Assembly (NCBI GenBank): GCA_902618975.1 | Contig: CACNCN010000001.1 | Span: forward strand, 62,001-126,000 | DNA length: 64,000 nt | Reading direction: 5' to 3' | From: an uncultured Pelagibacteraceae bacterium | GTDB taxonomy: Bacteria > Pseudomonadota > Alphaproteobacteria > Pelagibacterales > Pelagibacteraceae | In this document: positions 47,652 through 57,171 of the stretch, piece after piece | How the letters are laid out: the number at the start of each line of letters is the position of its first letter | How positions within the stretch are numbered: the first letter of the stretch is position 1 | Notes under the pieces: model-generated | What the model saw: the letters and a program-made list of their open reading frames with translations, nothing else | What the model was told of the DNA's origin: nothing | Databases searched by the model: none | Translations under genes and position numbers: made by a program

Positions 47652-48823
47652 CTATCAACCTCTCCAAAAACTATATCCATTGATCCTAATACAGCAGGTA
47701 CGTCAGCCAACATATGTCCTTTTATTAAATAATCCATCGCTTGTAAGTGAGAAAATCCTGGTGCTCTAATTTTACATTTATAAGGTTTGCTACTTCCGTC
47801 TGATATTAAATATACTCCAAACTCACCCTTGGGAGCCTCGACAGCTGTATAAATTTCATCTTTATCAACTCTATAACCTTCAGTAAAAAGTTTGAAATGA
47901 TGTATTAATGCCTCCATTGACTCTTTGATTTCTTTTTTTGGGGGTGGTGAAATTTTTCCATCATTTGTTTTAATTGGTCCTTTTGGCATGTTATCAAGAC
48001 ATTGAATTATAATTTTAATACTTTCTTTCATCTCCTCTACTCTACATAAATACCTATCGTAACAATCGCCATTTTTTCCAACTGGAATTTTAAAGTCAAA
48101 TTGATCATAACAATCATATGATTGGGATTTTCTTAAATCCCAAGCTACGCCCGAGCCCCTTAGCATTACACCGGAAAAAGAATAATCTAATGCATCTTGT
48201 TTGCTAACAATTCCTATATCTACATTTCTTTGTTTGAAAATTCTGTTGTCCGTAAGTAATGTTTCGAGATCATCTATTATTTTTGGAAAAGTTTTACAAA
48301 ATTTGTAAATATCATCATCTAAACCTATCGGTAGATCTTTGTGAACACCTCCAGCTCTAAAATAATTAGCATGCAACCTTGAGCCTGAAACTCTCTCATA
48401 AAAACCCATCAACTTTTCTCTCTCTTCGAAACCCCATAATGTGGGAGTTAATGCCCCAACATCCATAGCCTGTGTTGTTATATTTAGTAAGTGACTTAAA
48501 ATTCTTCCTATTTCGCAAAACATAACTCTTATAAATTGAGCACGAATTGGAACATTTATTTTTAATATTTTCTCTATTGCTAAAGCAAATGCATGCTCTT
48601 GGTTCATAGGTGCAACATAATCAAGCCTATCGAAGTATGGTACTGCTTGAGCATATGTTTTATGCTCAATTAATTTCTCAGTACCTCTATGAAGCAAACC
48701 TATATGTGGATCAGCTTTTTCAACAACTTCACCGTCAAGTTCTAATATAAGTCTTAATACACCATGCGCAGCCGGATGTTGCGGACCAAAATTCAAATTC
48801 ATTGTTTTAGTTTCTTTAGGCAT
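47648..48823 (-). CDS. nuoD: NADH-quinone oxidoreductase subunit D
   Basis: NuoD is the 49-kDa-type subunit that lines the quinone-binding site, related to NiFe-hydrogenase large subunits. The 391-residue protein has [64 protein letters not shown] and [15 protein letters not shown]. It is separate from nuoC, as in Alphaproteobacteria, not fused as in E. coli. Confidence 0.97.
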   Translation of the reverse strand: MPKETKTMNLNFGPQHPAAHGVLRLILELDGEVVEKADPHIGLLHRGTEKLIEHKTYAQAVPYFDRLDYVAPMNQEHAFALAIEKILKINVPIRAQFIRVMFCEIGRILSHLLNITTQAMDVGALTPTLWGFEEREKLMGFYERVSGSRLHANYFRAGGVHKDLPIGLDDDIYKFCKTFPKIIDDLETLLTDNRIFKQRNVDIGIVSKQDALDYSFSGVMLRGSGVAWDLRKSQSYDCYDQFDFKIPVGKNGDCYDRYLCRVEEMKESIKIIIQCLDNMPKGPIKTNDGKISPPPKKEIKESMEALIHHFKLFTEGYRVDKDEIYTAVEAPKGEFGVYLISDGSSKPYKCKIRAPGFSHLQAMDYLIKGHMLADVPAVLGSMDIVFGEVDR

Positions 48824-49413
48824 TATTTTTTAGATTGGTTCTTTATATATTTTGTTCCTTCCCAAGGACTTTCATAATCAAAATTTCTATAATTTTGCTC
48901 TAGCTTAACAGGTTCATAGATAACTTTTTTATTTTCCTCGTTATAACGAACTTCATTATGTCCTGTTAATGGAAAATCTTTTCTTAAAGGATGTCCTTTA
49001 AAACCATAATCGGTAAGTATTCTTCTTAGGTCTGGGTGATCTTTAAATGAAATTCCATACATATCGAATACTTCTCTTTCCATCCAATTTGCTGCAGGAT
49101 AAATCGAAGTAATAGAATTTACCATGTCATTCTCTTTTATTTCAAATTCGATCTTTATTCTTTGGTTATTTTCATGACTTAACAAGAGATAAATCATTTT
49201 AAATCTTTTTTCTTTTTCAGGATAATCAACAGCTGTTATATCAATTAATTGTCTAAATTTTGTTTTAGAGTTATTTTTCAAAAATAATATTACTTCAACT
49301 AAATCATTTCCATCAGTAAATAGTTTTAACTCACTGTGTTTTATAAAAGAGTTATTTATTTTTGTTGTAAGTTCTGAATTTATAAATTTTTCTGTAGTTT
49401 CTAAATTAATCAT
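48823..49413 (-). CDS. nuoC: NADH-quinone oxidoreductase subunit C
   Basis: NuoC is the 30-kDa-type subunit that packs against NuoD. The 196-residue protein has [88 protein letters not shown], the family signature, and a typical [12 protein letters not shown] end. It overlaps nuoD by one base. Confidence 0.96.
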   Translation of the reverse strand: MINLETTEKFINSELTTKINNSFIKHSELKLFTDGNDLVEVILFLKNNSKTKFRQLIDITAVDYPEKEKRFKMIYLLLSHENNQRIKIEFEIKENDMVNSITSIYPAANWMEREVFDMYGISFKDHPDLRRILTDYGFKGHPLRKDFPLTGHNEVRYNEENKKVIYEPVKLEQNYRNFDYESPWEGTKYIKNQSKK

Positions 49414-49418
49414 TTTAA

Positions 49419-49934
49419 TTATCTTTCTAAAGAACCTTTATTTCTAATTTTTTTTTGCAACTGCATGATTCCATATAAAAGAGCTTCGGCAGATGGCGGA
49501 CATCCTGGAACATATACATCTACTGGAACAATTCTATCACAACCTCGTACAACAGAATATGAATAATGGTAATACCCCCCACCATTCGCGCAACTACCCA
49601 TAGATATTACATATCTTGGTTCTGGCATTTGATCATAAACCTTTCTTAAAGCTGGAGCCATTTTATTTGTAAGAGTTCCTGCAACTATCATAACATCGGA
49701 TTGTCTTGGACTAGCTCGAGGAGCAGCACCAAATCGTTCAAGATCATATCTAGGCATAGAAGTTTGCATCATTTCTACTGCACAACATGCAAGACCAAAC
49801 GTCATCCAATGAAGAGAGCCTGTTCTTGCCCAATTAACAAGATTATCCATTGATGTAGTAACAAAACCGTTTTCACTAAAATCTTTAGCAATTTTTTCAA
49901 ACTCTTGTGGTATATCTTTTTTTATTTCTTGCAT
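49419..49934 (-). CDS. nuoB: NADH-quinone oxidoreductase subunit B
   Basis: NuoB carries the terminal [4Fe-4S] cluster N2 that reduces quinone. The 171-residue protein shows [15 protein letters not shown] with the unusual tandem Cys ligands, [46 protein letters not shown], and [19 protein letters not shown]. All four cluster Cys residues are in place. Confidence 0.97.
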   Translation of the reverse strand: MQEIKKDIPQEFEKIAKDFSENGFVTTSMDNLVNWARTGSLHWMTFGLACCAVEMMQTSMPRYDLERFGAAPRASPRQSDVMIVAGTLTNKMAPALRKVYDQMPEPRYVISMGSCANGGGYYHYSYSVVRGCDRIVPVDVYVPGCPPSAEALLYGIMQLQKKIRNKGSLER

Positions 49935-49938
49935 AATT

Positions 49939-50307
49939 TTATTCCCAATCTAAAGCACCTTTTTTCCACTCGTAAATAAATCCAATTGTTAAAATTGATA
50001 GAAAAATCATCATTGATATAAAACCAAATATACCTATTTTACCAAGAGTTATTGCCCACGGAAATAAAAAGGCTATTTCTAAATCAAAAATTATAAATAA
50101 TATTGCGACTAAATAAAATCTTATGTCAAATTCCATTCTAGAGTCATTAAATGGCTCAAAACCACATTCGTAAGGTGAAAGTTTTTCTGGGTCTGGTTTT
50201 TTTGGAGAAAACACAAAATTTAAAAAAATAAATCCACAGCTTAAGACTATGGCAATTATTAAAAATAAAATTATTGAAAAATACTCATTTAAAAATTCAG
50301 TTGGCAT
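49939..50307 (-). CDS. nuoA: NADH-quinone oxidoreductase subunit A
   Basis: NuoA is a three-helix membrane subunit at the start of the complex I operon. The 122-residue protein has [48 protein letters not shown], the family core including the Cys-containing loop, and [13 protein letters not shown] at the end. The track start at 50310 is TTG; I use ATG 50307. The 109-base spacer up to tRNA-Asp should hold the nuo promoter, but I could not pick a convincing one. Confidence 0.95.
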   Translation of the reverse strand: MPTEFLNEYFSIILFLIIAIVLSCGFIFLNFVFSPKKPDPEKLSPYECGFEPFNDSRMEFDIRFYLVAILFIIFDLEIAFLFPWAITLGKIGIFGFISMMIFLSILTIGFIYEWKKGALDWE

Positions 50308-50416
50308 CAAAATTATATATATGCCTTTTTTAGTTTATTGAAAGCGATGTTAAGTCACGTAATTTAAGGCTATTTTATTAATTTATTTTAAAAAATGATA
50401 ATAATTCTCAATTGGG

Positions 50417-50494
50417 TGGCGGGAGTGACGGGACTCGAACCCGCGACCTCCTGCGTGACAGGCAGGCGCTCTAACCAAGCTGAGCTACACCCCC
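50417..50494 (-). tRNA. tRNA-Asp (GTC)
   Basis: The minus strand folds into a complete cloverleaf: acceptor GGGGGTG with CACTCCC, D-arm GCTCAGCTTGGTTAGAGC, anticodon loop CTGTCAC giving GTC for Asp, T-arm GCGGGTTCGAGTCCCGT and an encoded CCA. It lies 8 bases downstream of tRNA-Val, separated only by an A-rich run on the minus strand, so both come from one precursor. Confidence 0.95.
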
Positions 50495-50502
50495 TTTTTT
50501 TT

Positions 50503-50578
50503 TGGTGGGCAGTAAAGGACTCGAACCTTTGACCCCCTCGGTGTAAACGAGATGCTCTACCAGCTGAGCTAACCGCCC
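50503..50578 (-). tRNA. tRNA-Val (TAC)
   Basis: The minus strand gives acceptor GGGCGGT with ACTGCCC, D-arm GCTCAGCTGGTAGAGC, anticodon loop TTTACAC giving TAC for Val, T-arm AAAGGTTCGAGTCCTTT, discriminator A and an encoded CCA. The candidate promoter at 50592-50620 fits transcription of this gene followed by tRNA-Asp. Confidence 0.95.
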
Positions 50579-50591
50579 AAAAATAAACGCT

Positions 50592-50620
50592 GTTTTACAT
50601 CAACGAAATACTAATGTAAA
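50592..50620 (-). promoter_or_regulatory. Candidate sigma-70 promoter of the tRNA-Val/tRNA-Asp pair
   Basis: On the minus strand TTTACA (-35, five of six consensus bases) is followed after 17 bases by TAAAAC (-10, four of six), which ends 13 bases before the tRNA-Val 5' end. Both elements sit in the arms of an 8-bp inverted repeat TTTTACAT...ATGTAAAA (50593-50621). AT-rich DNA makes chance promoter matches common, so this is moderate evidence. Confidence 0.45.
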
Positions 50621-50632
50621 ATACAATTATTC

Positions 50633-53017
50633 TCAGTTTGTCAATACTTTTTGAGATTTGTTGTCTTCTTTAGATATTTTATCTACTTCAACCCACTCGA
50701 CTCTTTTCAACTCTTTAACTAATGCAATTTTAAGCACATCGTCAACTAATTTAACTGGTGTTATTTTTATATCCTCTTTTACTTTCTTTGGAATATCTAC
50801 TAAATCTTTTTCATTTTCTTTAGGAATTAAAACGTGCTTTATACCTGCACGATGAGCAGCTAATAATTTTTCTTTTAATCCGCCAATTGGTAATACTTGC
50901 CCGGTAATTGTAACTTCACCTGTCATTGCAATATTTCTATTTACTGGGATATTTGTAATTGAAGATACTATGGATGTAACCATCGCAATTCCAGCAGAAG
51001 GACCATCTTTTGGAGTTGCACCCTCTGGTACGTGAATATGGAAATCTTTTTTTTCAAAAGTTGGAGGGATAATGCCATATTCTAAACTTTTTGATCTAAC
51101 AAAAGATTTTGCTGCTTTTGCTGATTCTTGCATTACATCACCTAATTTGCCAGTAATTTGCATTCTGCCTTTTCCAGGCATATTAACAGTTTCTATTTTT
51201 AGGATTTCTCCGCCAAACTCTGTCCATGCTAAGCCTGTTACAACACCAACTTTGTCTTCACTTTCAGCCTCACCGTACTTAAATTTTTTAACACCAAGAT
51301 AATCTGAGATATTTTTTTCGTTAACTTCCACACTTGTCTCTTCTCTATTGACAACTTTTTTTACAACTTTTCTTGTTATTTTTGAAATCTCTCTTTCTAA
51401 ATTTCTTACACCAGACTCTCTAGTGTACGATCTTATAATTTCTTTAATAGTTCCGTCTTTTATATTTAATTCACCATCTTTAACTCCATTCTCTTTTATT
51501 TGTTTTGGCACTAAATATTTATTTGAAATGTTAATTTTTTCATCTTCAGTATATCCAGGGATTCTTATTACCTCCATTCTATCCAAAAGAGGTGGTAATA
51601 TATTTAAAGTATTCGCTGTGGTGACAAACATTACGTCAGATAAATCGTAATCTACTTCAAGATAATGATCATTAAAGTTTGTATTTTGTTCTGGGTCTAG
51701 AGCTTCTAATAATGCTGAAGACGGATCACCCCTATAATCATTACCAACTTTATCTATCTCGTCTAATAAAATAAGAGGGTTTTTTGTGCCAGCTTTCTTC
51801 ATCATTTGTATTATTTTACCTGGAAGTGACCCAATATAAGTTCTTCTGTGGCCTCTTATTTCTGCTTCATCTCTAACACCACCAAGTGACATCCTAACAA
51901 ACTGTCTATTAGTTGATTTTGCTATTGATTTACCCAAAGAAGTTTTACCAACTCCTGGCGGTCCAACTAAACATAAAATTGGTCCTTTCATTTTATCCAT
52001 TCTTTTTTGAACAGCTAGAAATTCTATAATTCTCTCTTTAACCTTTTCTAAACCAAAATGATCTTTGTCTAATACCTTTAAAGCATTTGTTAAATCTATA
52101 TCTACTTTATCTTTTTTATACCAAGGTAAATCAACCATCCAATCGAGATAATTTCTTACAACAGTTGCTTCGGCTGACATTGGGCTCATATTTTTTAATT
52201 TTTTTAATTCAGACATACATTTTTTTTGTACATCCTTTGGCATCCTTGCTTTTTGAATAGCTTTATTTAAATTCGAAGTTTCGTCTTTTCCATCCTCTAT
52301 CTCACCAAGCTCCTTTTGAATTGCTTTTAACTGCTCATTCAAATAATATTCTCTTTGAGTTTTTTCCATTTGAGTTTTAACTCTACCTCTAATTCTCTTC
52401 TCAACACCTATTATGCTCGCCTCATTTTCCATGATTTTAATTATAGAATTAAGTCTTTTTTTAACATCTAGTGTTTCAAACAATTGCTGTTTTTCTGATA
52501 TTGTAGCATTTAAATGTGAAGCAACATTATCAGCAATTTTAGATGGATCTTTAAGTTGTTTAATATTGTCAATTACATCGCTTGAAATTTTTTTGTTAAT
52601 GGAAGATAATTTTTCTAATCTTTTAATTGCAGTGGAAGCTAATGGTGTTAAGTCTTCGTTGCTATCAATTTTTTCCTCTAAATATTCAAAATTGCAAGAT
52701 ACATATTTGTTTTCATCAATAAAATCTAATATTTTAATCCTTTTTGTTCCCTCCACTAATACTTTTACAGTTCCGTCAGGAAGTTTTAATAACTGAAGTA
52801 TATTACTTTGGCATCCATAATTAAAAATATCATTTTTATTAGGATCGTCTATTTCTGAATTTTTTTGAGTAACTAAAACAATTTTCTTTTGTCCCTTCAT
52901 AACTTCATTTAATGCAGTTATGGATTTATCTCTTCCTACAAATAATGGTATAACCATGTTCGGAAAAACTACTATGTCTCTTAAAGGCAAAAGTGGTAAT
53001 TTTGTTTTTACATCCAT
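50633..53017 (-). CDS. lon: ATP-dependent protease La
   Basis: Lon degrades misfolded and short-lived regulatory proteins. The 794-residue protein has the N-terminal substrate domain (LPLLPLRDIVVFPNMVIPLFVGR), a coiled coil, the AAA+ module with Walker A GPPGVGKTSL and Walker B ILLDEIDKVG, and the protease domain with the Ser in PKDGPSAGIAM and the Lys in GGLKEKLLAAHRAG. ATG 53017 gives MDVKTKLPLLPLRD, the family start. It ends 54 bases before tRNA-Val. Confidence 0.97.
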   Translation of the reverse strand: MDVKTKLPLLPLRDIVVFPNMVIPLFVGRDKSITALNEVMKGQKKIVLVTQKNSEIDDPNKNDIFNYGCQSNILQLLKLPDGTVKVLVEGTKRIKILDFIDENKYVSCNFEYLEEKIDSNEDLTPLASTAIKRLEKLSSINKKISSDVIDNIKQLKDPSKIADNVASHLNATISEKQQLFETLDVKKRLNSIIKIMENEASIIGVEKRIRGRVKTQMEKTQREYYLNEQLKAIQKELGEIEDGKDETSNLNKAIQKARMPKDVQKKCMSELKKLKNMSPMSAEATVVRNYLDWMVDLPWYKKDKVDIDLTNALKVLDKDHFGLEKVKERIIEFLAVQKRMDKMKGPILCLVGPPGVGKTSLGKSIAKSTNRQFVRMSLGGVRDEAEIRGHRRTYIGSLPGKIIQMMKKAGTKNPLILLDEIDKVGNDYRGDPSSALLEALDPEQNTNFNDHYLEVDYDLSDVMFVTTANTLNILPPLLDRMEVIRIPGYTEDEKINISNKYLVPKQIKENGVKDGELNIKDGTIKEIIRSYTRESGVRNLEREISKITRKVVKKVVNREETSVEVNEKNISDYLGVKKFKYGEAESEDKVGVVTGLAWTEFGGEILKIETVNMPGKGRMQITGKLGDVMQESAKAAKSFVRSKSLEYGIIPPTFEKKDFHIHVPEGATPKDGPSAGIAMVTSIVSSITNIPVNRNIAMTGEVTITGQVLPIGGLKEKLLAAHRAGIKHVLIPKENEKDLVDIPKKVKEDIKITPVKLVDDVLKIALVKELKRVEWVEVDKISKEDNKSQKVLTN

Positions 53018-53098
53018 ATTATAAATATGGTCATTATAAAAAATAATGCAATAGCAAACTATAAATTATTAACTATGAAAATTTGTAATAACAGTTAT

Positions 53099-54361
53099 TT
53101 ATGCAGCTGTCGTTTTGTCTGTTTTTGATTTGTTCTTTGAGTGTACTATAATTGGCTGAGAGTGTCCTTTGACCGCACCTACATCTACCAAAACTTCTTC
53201 AATATTGTTTTGTCCTGGTAGATCAAACATTGTTTTCAATAATAAATTCTCAAGTATTGACCTTAGACCTCTTGCGCCAGTCTTTTTACTTATTGCTTTT
53301 TTTGCAATTTCTTTAATAGCGTTATCCTTAAAATTTAATTTTACTCCCTCTAGTTTAAATAACTCTTGATACTGTTTAACCAATGAATTTTTAGGTTCTA
53401 ATAATATCTTAACTAAAGATTTTTCATCTAAATCTTCTAATGTCGCAGTTATTGGAAGTCTGCCTATGAATTCGGGAATTAATCCATATCTTAATAAATC
53501 TTCGGGTTCTAAGTTTTTCATCCACTCACCAGTTTTTTTGTCCTCTAAACTTTTGACTTCAGCTTCAAAACCAATTGATGAACCTTTGTCTCTTTGAGAA
53601 ATGATCTTGTCCAAACCAGCAAAAGCACCACCACAAATAAATAAAATGTTAGTTGTATCAACTTGAAGAAACTCTTGTTGGGGATGTTTTCTTCCACCTT
53701 GAGGAGGGACACTGGCAACTGTTCCTTCCATGATTTTTAAAAGAGCTTGTTGTACACCCTCTCCTGAAACGTCTCTAGTTATCGAAGGATTTTCAGATTT
53801 TCTACTTATCTTATCAACTTCATCTATATATACTATGCCCCTTTGAGCTTTTTCCACGTTATAATCTGCTGATTGTAATAATTTTAAAATAATATTTTCA
53901 ACGTCTTCGCCAACATAACCCGCCTCGGTAAGAGTTGTTGCATCTGCCATAGTAAATGGTACATCTAAAATTCTTGCTAAAGTTTGAGCCAATAAAGTCT
54001 TACCACAACCTGTAGGACCAACTAAAAGTATATTAGACTTTGCAAGCTCAACTGTCTTGCTAGTTTTATTTTCGTAATTTAATCTTTTGTAGTGATTATG
54101 AACAGCTACGGATAAAACTTTTTTTGCATGACTCTGTCCTATTACGTAATCATCTAATATCTTACAAATATCTTTCGGAGACGGTAAACCATCTTGATGT
54201 TTTACAAATGTGTCTTTATTTTCCTCTTTAATGATATCCATACATAGTTCGACACACTCATCACAAATAAAAACAGTAGGTCCTGCTATCAATTTCCTAA
54301 CTTCATGCTGGCTTTTGCCACAGAAAGAACAGTAGAGAATATTTTTATTATTTGTGCTCAT
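53099..54361 (-). CDS. clpX: ATP-dependent Clp protease ATP-binding subunit ClpX
   Basis: ClpX unfolds substrates and feeds them to ClpP. The 420-residue protein starts with the C4 zinc domain ([11 protein letters not shown]...CDECVELC), then Walker [13 protein letters not shown], the pore loop GYVGEDVE, Walker [10 protein letters not shown], the ClpP-docking IGF loop in SSIGFEAEV, and [10 protein letters not shown]. Length is standard. It lies 85 bases after clpP and 81 bases before lon, the classic tig-clpP-clpX-lon order. Confidence 0.97.
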   Translation of the reverse strand: MSTNNKNILYCSFCGKSQHEVRKLIAGPTVFICDECVELCMDIIKEENKDTFVKHQDGLPSPKDICKILDDYVIGQSHAKKVLSVAVHNHYKRLNYENKTSKTVELAKSNILLVGPTGCGKTLLAQTLARILDVPFTMADATTLTEAGYVGEDVENIILKLLQSADYNVEKAQRGIVYIDEVDKISRKSENPSITRDVSGEGVQQALLKIMEGTVASVPPQGGRKHPQQEFLQVDTTNILFICGGAFAGLDKIISQRDKGSSIGFEAEVKSLEDKKTGEWMKNLEPEDLLRYGLIPEFIGRLPITATLEDLDEKSLVKILLEPKNSLVKQYQELFKLEGVKLNFKDNAIKEIAKKAISKKTGARGLRSILENLLLKTMFDLPGQNNIEEVLVDVGAVKGHSQPIIVHSKNKSKTDKTTAA

Positions 54362-54446
54362 ATCAATTTCGAATCAATAATATATATTATTACAAGTGAA
54401 CCAAACTAATCAAGTTAAGCTTTAACTTAGACCTACATATTGTAAA

Positions 54447-55058
54447 TTATTCTCTTTTATCCACAACTTTGTCTATTAAACCGAATTCTTTAGCTGCATC
54501 TGGAGTCATGAAGTTGTCACGTTCTAGTGCTGACTTAATTTCATCAACCGACTTACCTGTATGAGAGGAGTAAATTTTATTTAATCTTTCCTTTAATGAA
54601 AGAACCTCATTTGCATGTATTTCAATATCAGTAGCTTGGCCTTGAAAACCTGCTGAAGGTTGGTGAACCATTATCCTTGAGTTTGGTAAAGAAAATCTTT
54701 TTCCTTTTGAGCCAGCTGCTAATAAAAAAGAACCCATGCTTGCTGCTTGTCCAATGCATAGTGTTGAAACCTCCGGCTTTATATATTGCATAGTGTCATA
54801 GATACCTAACCCAGCAGTAACTAATCCGCCTGGACTATTTATATACATGTAGATTTCCTTTTTGGGGTTTTCCGACTCTAAAAAAAGCATCTGGGCAGTT
54901 ACTAAAGAGGCAACTGCATCATTAATAGGGCCGACCACAAAGATAATTCTTTCTTTTAATAACCGAGAATAAATATCATAGGCCCTCTCGCCCCTGCTAG
55001 ATTGCTCCACTACCATAGGTATGAGGTTTGACATCTGTTCTTTAATTTTATCGGACAT
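54447..55058 (-). CDS. clpP: ATP-dependent Clp protease proteolytic subunit
   Basis: ClpP is the tetradecameric serine peptidase of the ClpXP machine. The 203-residue protein keeps the catalytic triad: Ser in [15 protein letters not shown], His in [15 protein letters not shown] and the Asp in the following [17 protein letters not shown] region of the family. It begins [34 protein letters not shown], typical for Alphaproteobacteria. The gap to tig is 32 bases. Confidence 0.97.
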   Translation of the reverse strand: MSDKIKEQMSNLIPMVVEQSSRGERAYDIYSRLLKERIIFVVGPINDAVASLVTAQMLFLESENPKKEIYMYINSPGGLVTAGLGIYDTMQYIKPEVSTLCIGQAASMGSFLLAAGSKGKRFSLPNSRIMVHQPSAGFQGQATDIEIHANEVLSLKERLNKIYSSHTGKSVDEIKSALERDNFMTPDAAKEFGLIDKVVDKRE

Positions 55059-55090
55059 AAATTGATTCTTTTTACTTATACAACTTGTGA

Positions 55091-56560
55091 TTACTTTTTG
55101 CTAACTTTTTTTGTTTTTTTCTTTTTCTTTTCAGAAGATTTTTCATTTGTTTTAGTATCACTAGCTTTTTTTGAGGAAAGTTTTTTTTCTTTTATATCTT
55201 GCCCCTTTTTGCCTGTATCCTTGCTTTCTTCAGATTTAACTAAAAACTTAGATTGCTTTGTTAAATTTCTTTCATTCTCTTCTTTTAGTATTTTTTCTGC
55301 TTCTAATTTAGAAATACTTTTGTTCGTAGATTTTGCATTTTTTTTAATCTCATTTATAATTTTTTCCTCATATATCTGACCTCTTAAACTATCAAGGGCA
55401 GCTGGGTTCTTTTGGTAGTAATCTTGAATAATTTTTTCTTGACCTGGCATCATTCCCATTTGCTTAGAGAGTTCTCTATTAATTTCATCATTAGAAATCT
55501 TCAAATTTTTTTCTTCGCCAAATGCACTTAAAAATAAACCAGTTTTAATTCTCTTAGTTGCCTCTTCTGTTAAAGCTTTCTTATTTTTTTTAATATCCTC
55601 TTCTTTCATACCTTGTGATATGATTTTTATCTCTTGTTCAATTAAATTTTGAGGCAATTCGTCAATTTTATATTTTTCAATTTGTTCTAAAATTTTTCTT
55701 TTTGTAATTAAATCTAGTGAATTTTTAAATTCGTCATTAATTTGTTTCGAGATTAATTCTCTAAGATTGTTTAAATCTTTTGCACCTAAATTTTTTGCAA
55801 ATTCATCATTAATTTTAATCTCATCTGGTATTTTTATAGCTTGAATTTTACAATCGAAAACAGCTTCCTTATTTACTAATTCTTTTTCATTAAAATTATC
55901 TGGTAATTTAACTTTTACTTTTCTAGTTTCATTTTTTTTTACGCCTATCAATTGACTATCAAATCCTTTAATAAATAAGTCTTTTCCTAAAACTATCTGA
56001 GTACCTTTTCCTACATTTCCTTTGAATTCTTTTTCATTAACAGTCGCCTCATAATCGAAAGTAATTGAGTCCCCGTTCTTTGCTACATATTTGTCATCTG
56101 TATCTTTAAAGTTATTTTGCGTCTTAGCTATTTGATCAATTCTCTTGTCAATTTCCTTATCCTCAATTTTTACTGAGTATTCTTCAAAGGTGATATTTTC
56201 AAAAGATTTAATATTTAACTTTGGTAACTCTGTAACAGATATTACATATTCGAGATCCTTGCCTTCACCAAAAGATTTTAAATCTATTTTTGGCTGTCCC
56301 GCAGGTTTAATTTTGTTGTCCTGCAGAGCTTTAGTTGTAGTTTCTTTTAAAACCTTATCAATTACTTCTCCATAAACAGCTTTGCCAAACTGTCTTTTTA
56401 AAATTTCAGTTGGTACCTTTCCTGGTCTGAAACCTTTCAACACGACATCTTTTTTTATTTCTTCATACTTTTCGTCAAGTTGTTTGGTTATAAAAGATTT
56501 ATCTATTAAAACCTTAATATCTTTCTCTAAACCTTTTTTGTTTTGAACCGTTATTTTCAT
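55091..56560 (-). CDS. tig: Trigger factor with extended lysine-rich C-terminal tail
   Basis: Trigger factor is the ribosome-bound chaperone. The 489-residue protein has the N-terminal ribosome-binding domain with the GFRPGKVP docking loop, the FKBP-type middle domain ([44 protein letters not shown]) and the helical C-terminal domain. After about residue 430 it carries an extra tail very rich in Lys and Ser ([15 protein letters not shown]), which makes it longer than E. coli Tig (432). The start codon lies only 7 bases from the 3' end of tRNA-Leu. Confidence 0.93.
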   Translation of the reverse strand: MKITVQNKKGLEKDIKVLIDKSFITKQLDEKYEEIKKDVVLKGFRPGKVPTEILKRQFGKAVYGEVIDKVLKETTTKALQDNKIKPAGQPKIDLKSFGEGKDLEYVISVTELPKLNIKSFENITFEEYSVKIEDKEIDKRIDQIAKTQNNFKDTDDKYVAKNGDSITFDYEATVNEKEFKGNVGKGTQIVLGKDLFIKGFDSQLIGVKKNETRKVKVKLPDNFNEKELVNKEAVFDCKIQAIKIPDEIKINDEFAKNLGAKDLNNLRELISKQINDEFKNSLDLITKRKILEQIEKYKIDELPQNLIEQEIKIISQGMKEEDIKKNKKALTEEATKRIKTGLFLSAFGEEKNLKISNDEINRELSKQMGMMPGQEKIIQDYYQKNPAALDSLRGQIYEEKIINEIKKNAKSTNKSISKLEAEKILKEENERNLTKQSKFLVKSEESKDTGKKGQDIKEKKLSSKKASDTKTNEKSSEKKKKKTKKVSKK

Positions 56561-56567
56561 AAATCAA

Positions 56568-56652
56568 TGGTAGGCGAGAAAGGACTCGAACCTTCACATG
56601 TTGCCATATTGGTTCCTAAGACCAACGCGTCTACCAATTCCGCCACTCGCCC
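56568..56652 (-). tRNA. tRNA-Leu (TAG)
   Basis: The minus strand gives a class II tRNA with a long variable arm: acceptor GGGCGAG with CTCGCCT (G1.U72 wobble), D-arm GCGGAATTGGTAGACGC, anticodon stem TTGGT/ACCAA with loop CTTAGGA, giving TAG for Leu CUA codons, T-arm AAGGTTCGAGTCCTT and encoded CCA. The CCA ends at 56568, just 7 bases before the tig ATG, so tRNA and tig are almost certainly on one primary transcript. Confidence 0.94.
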
Positions 56653-56663
56653 AATTTAAGTGG

Positions 56664-56691
56664 TTTATATATTATAGAACTAATTTGTCCA
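56664..56691 (-). promoter_or_regulatory. Candidate promoter of tRNA-Leu and tig
   Basis: On the minus strand TGGACA (-35, five of six) and TATAAA (-10, five of six) are separated by 16 bases, with the -10 box 11 bases upstream of the tRNA-Leu 5' end. It lies in the 77-base divergent spacer to the DUF1289 gene. It is a reasonable sigma-70 site, but AT-richness raises the chance level. Confidence 0.45.
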
Positions 56692-56729
56692 ATACGAATT
56701 ATGGTGTAAAATAATAAAAAAAATTAATT

Positions 56730-56987
56730 ATGGTTGTTTCTCCTTGTATAAGTATTTGTAAATCCGATCCTATAACCGGTTATTGTTATGGATGTAGTAG
56801 ATCAAAAGATGAAATTTCAAAGTGGAAAAATGAAGATACTGATGATAATTGGAAAATACAAAATATTAAGGATATAAAAAATAGAATGGCAAGTTGGCAA
56901 CTTAAAAGTTTTGAGCAGTCATATGAGTATAAATGCAAAAATGGTATTTCAATTGCTAAAAAAATCAAAATGGAACAAAATAAATGA
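56730..56987 (+). CDS. DUF1289 family putative iron-sulfur protein
   Basis: The 85-residue protein starts VSPCISICKSDPITGYCYGCSRSKDEISKW, with Cys at 6, 10, 19 and 22 in the CX3CX8CX2C pattern of the DUF1289 family, which is predicted to bind iron-sulfur or zinc. The rest is charged and helical (NWKIQNIKDIKNRM). Its function is unknown; family members are often near DNA-related or Fe-S genes, and here the third gene on is an Fe-S uracil-DNA glycosylase. Its stop overlaps the start of the next small gene (ATGA). Confidence 0.85.
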   Translation: MVVSPCISICKSDPITGYCYGCSRSKDEISKWKNEDTDDNWKIQNIKDIKNRMASWQLKSFEQSYEYKCKNGISIAKKIKMEQNK

Positions 56988-57163
56988 GTAAAACGATTGT
57001 AGTAGTTATAATATATATAATAGGGGTACTTCTTGGAGCTTTCTTTCTTGATATATGGGGTGCAGAAACGAATATGAAAAAAGGAATTATAGCTCTTGGT
57101 TGGACTGCAATTTTTTTAGTCAGTTTATTTTTTGTTGATAAAGATAAAGACAAAGAAGATTAA
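56984..57163 (+). CDS. Small two-helix membrane protein (59 residues, not in ORF track)
   Basis: The frame runs from ATG 56984 to TAA 57161-57163 and codes for 59 residues with two hydrophobic helices (VVVIIYIIGVLLGAFFLDIWG and IIALGWTAIFLVSLFFV) and a charged C-terminus (DKDKDKED). Four bases overlap the DUF1289 stop and only 8 bases separate it from the glycosylase gene, so it fits neatly between two real genes on the same strand. The ORF track left it out because of its length. I do not recognise a family, and no function is proposed. Confidence 0.72.
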   Translation: MSKTIVVVIIYIIGVLLGAFFLDIWGAETNMKKGIIALGWTAIFLVSLFFVDKDKDKED

Positions 57164-57171
57164 AACAATTA

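Noticed and set aside
50308-50416. Promoter of the nuo operon
   Set aside because: A TATAAT-like box lies close to the nuoA start, but there is no fitting -35 box, and AT-rich DNA produces many such matches, so I do not annotate it.
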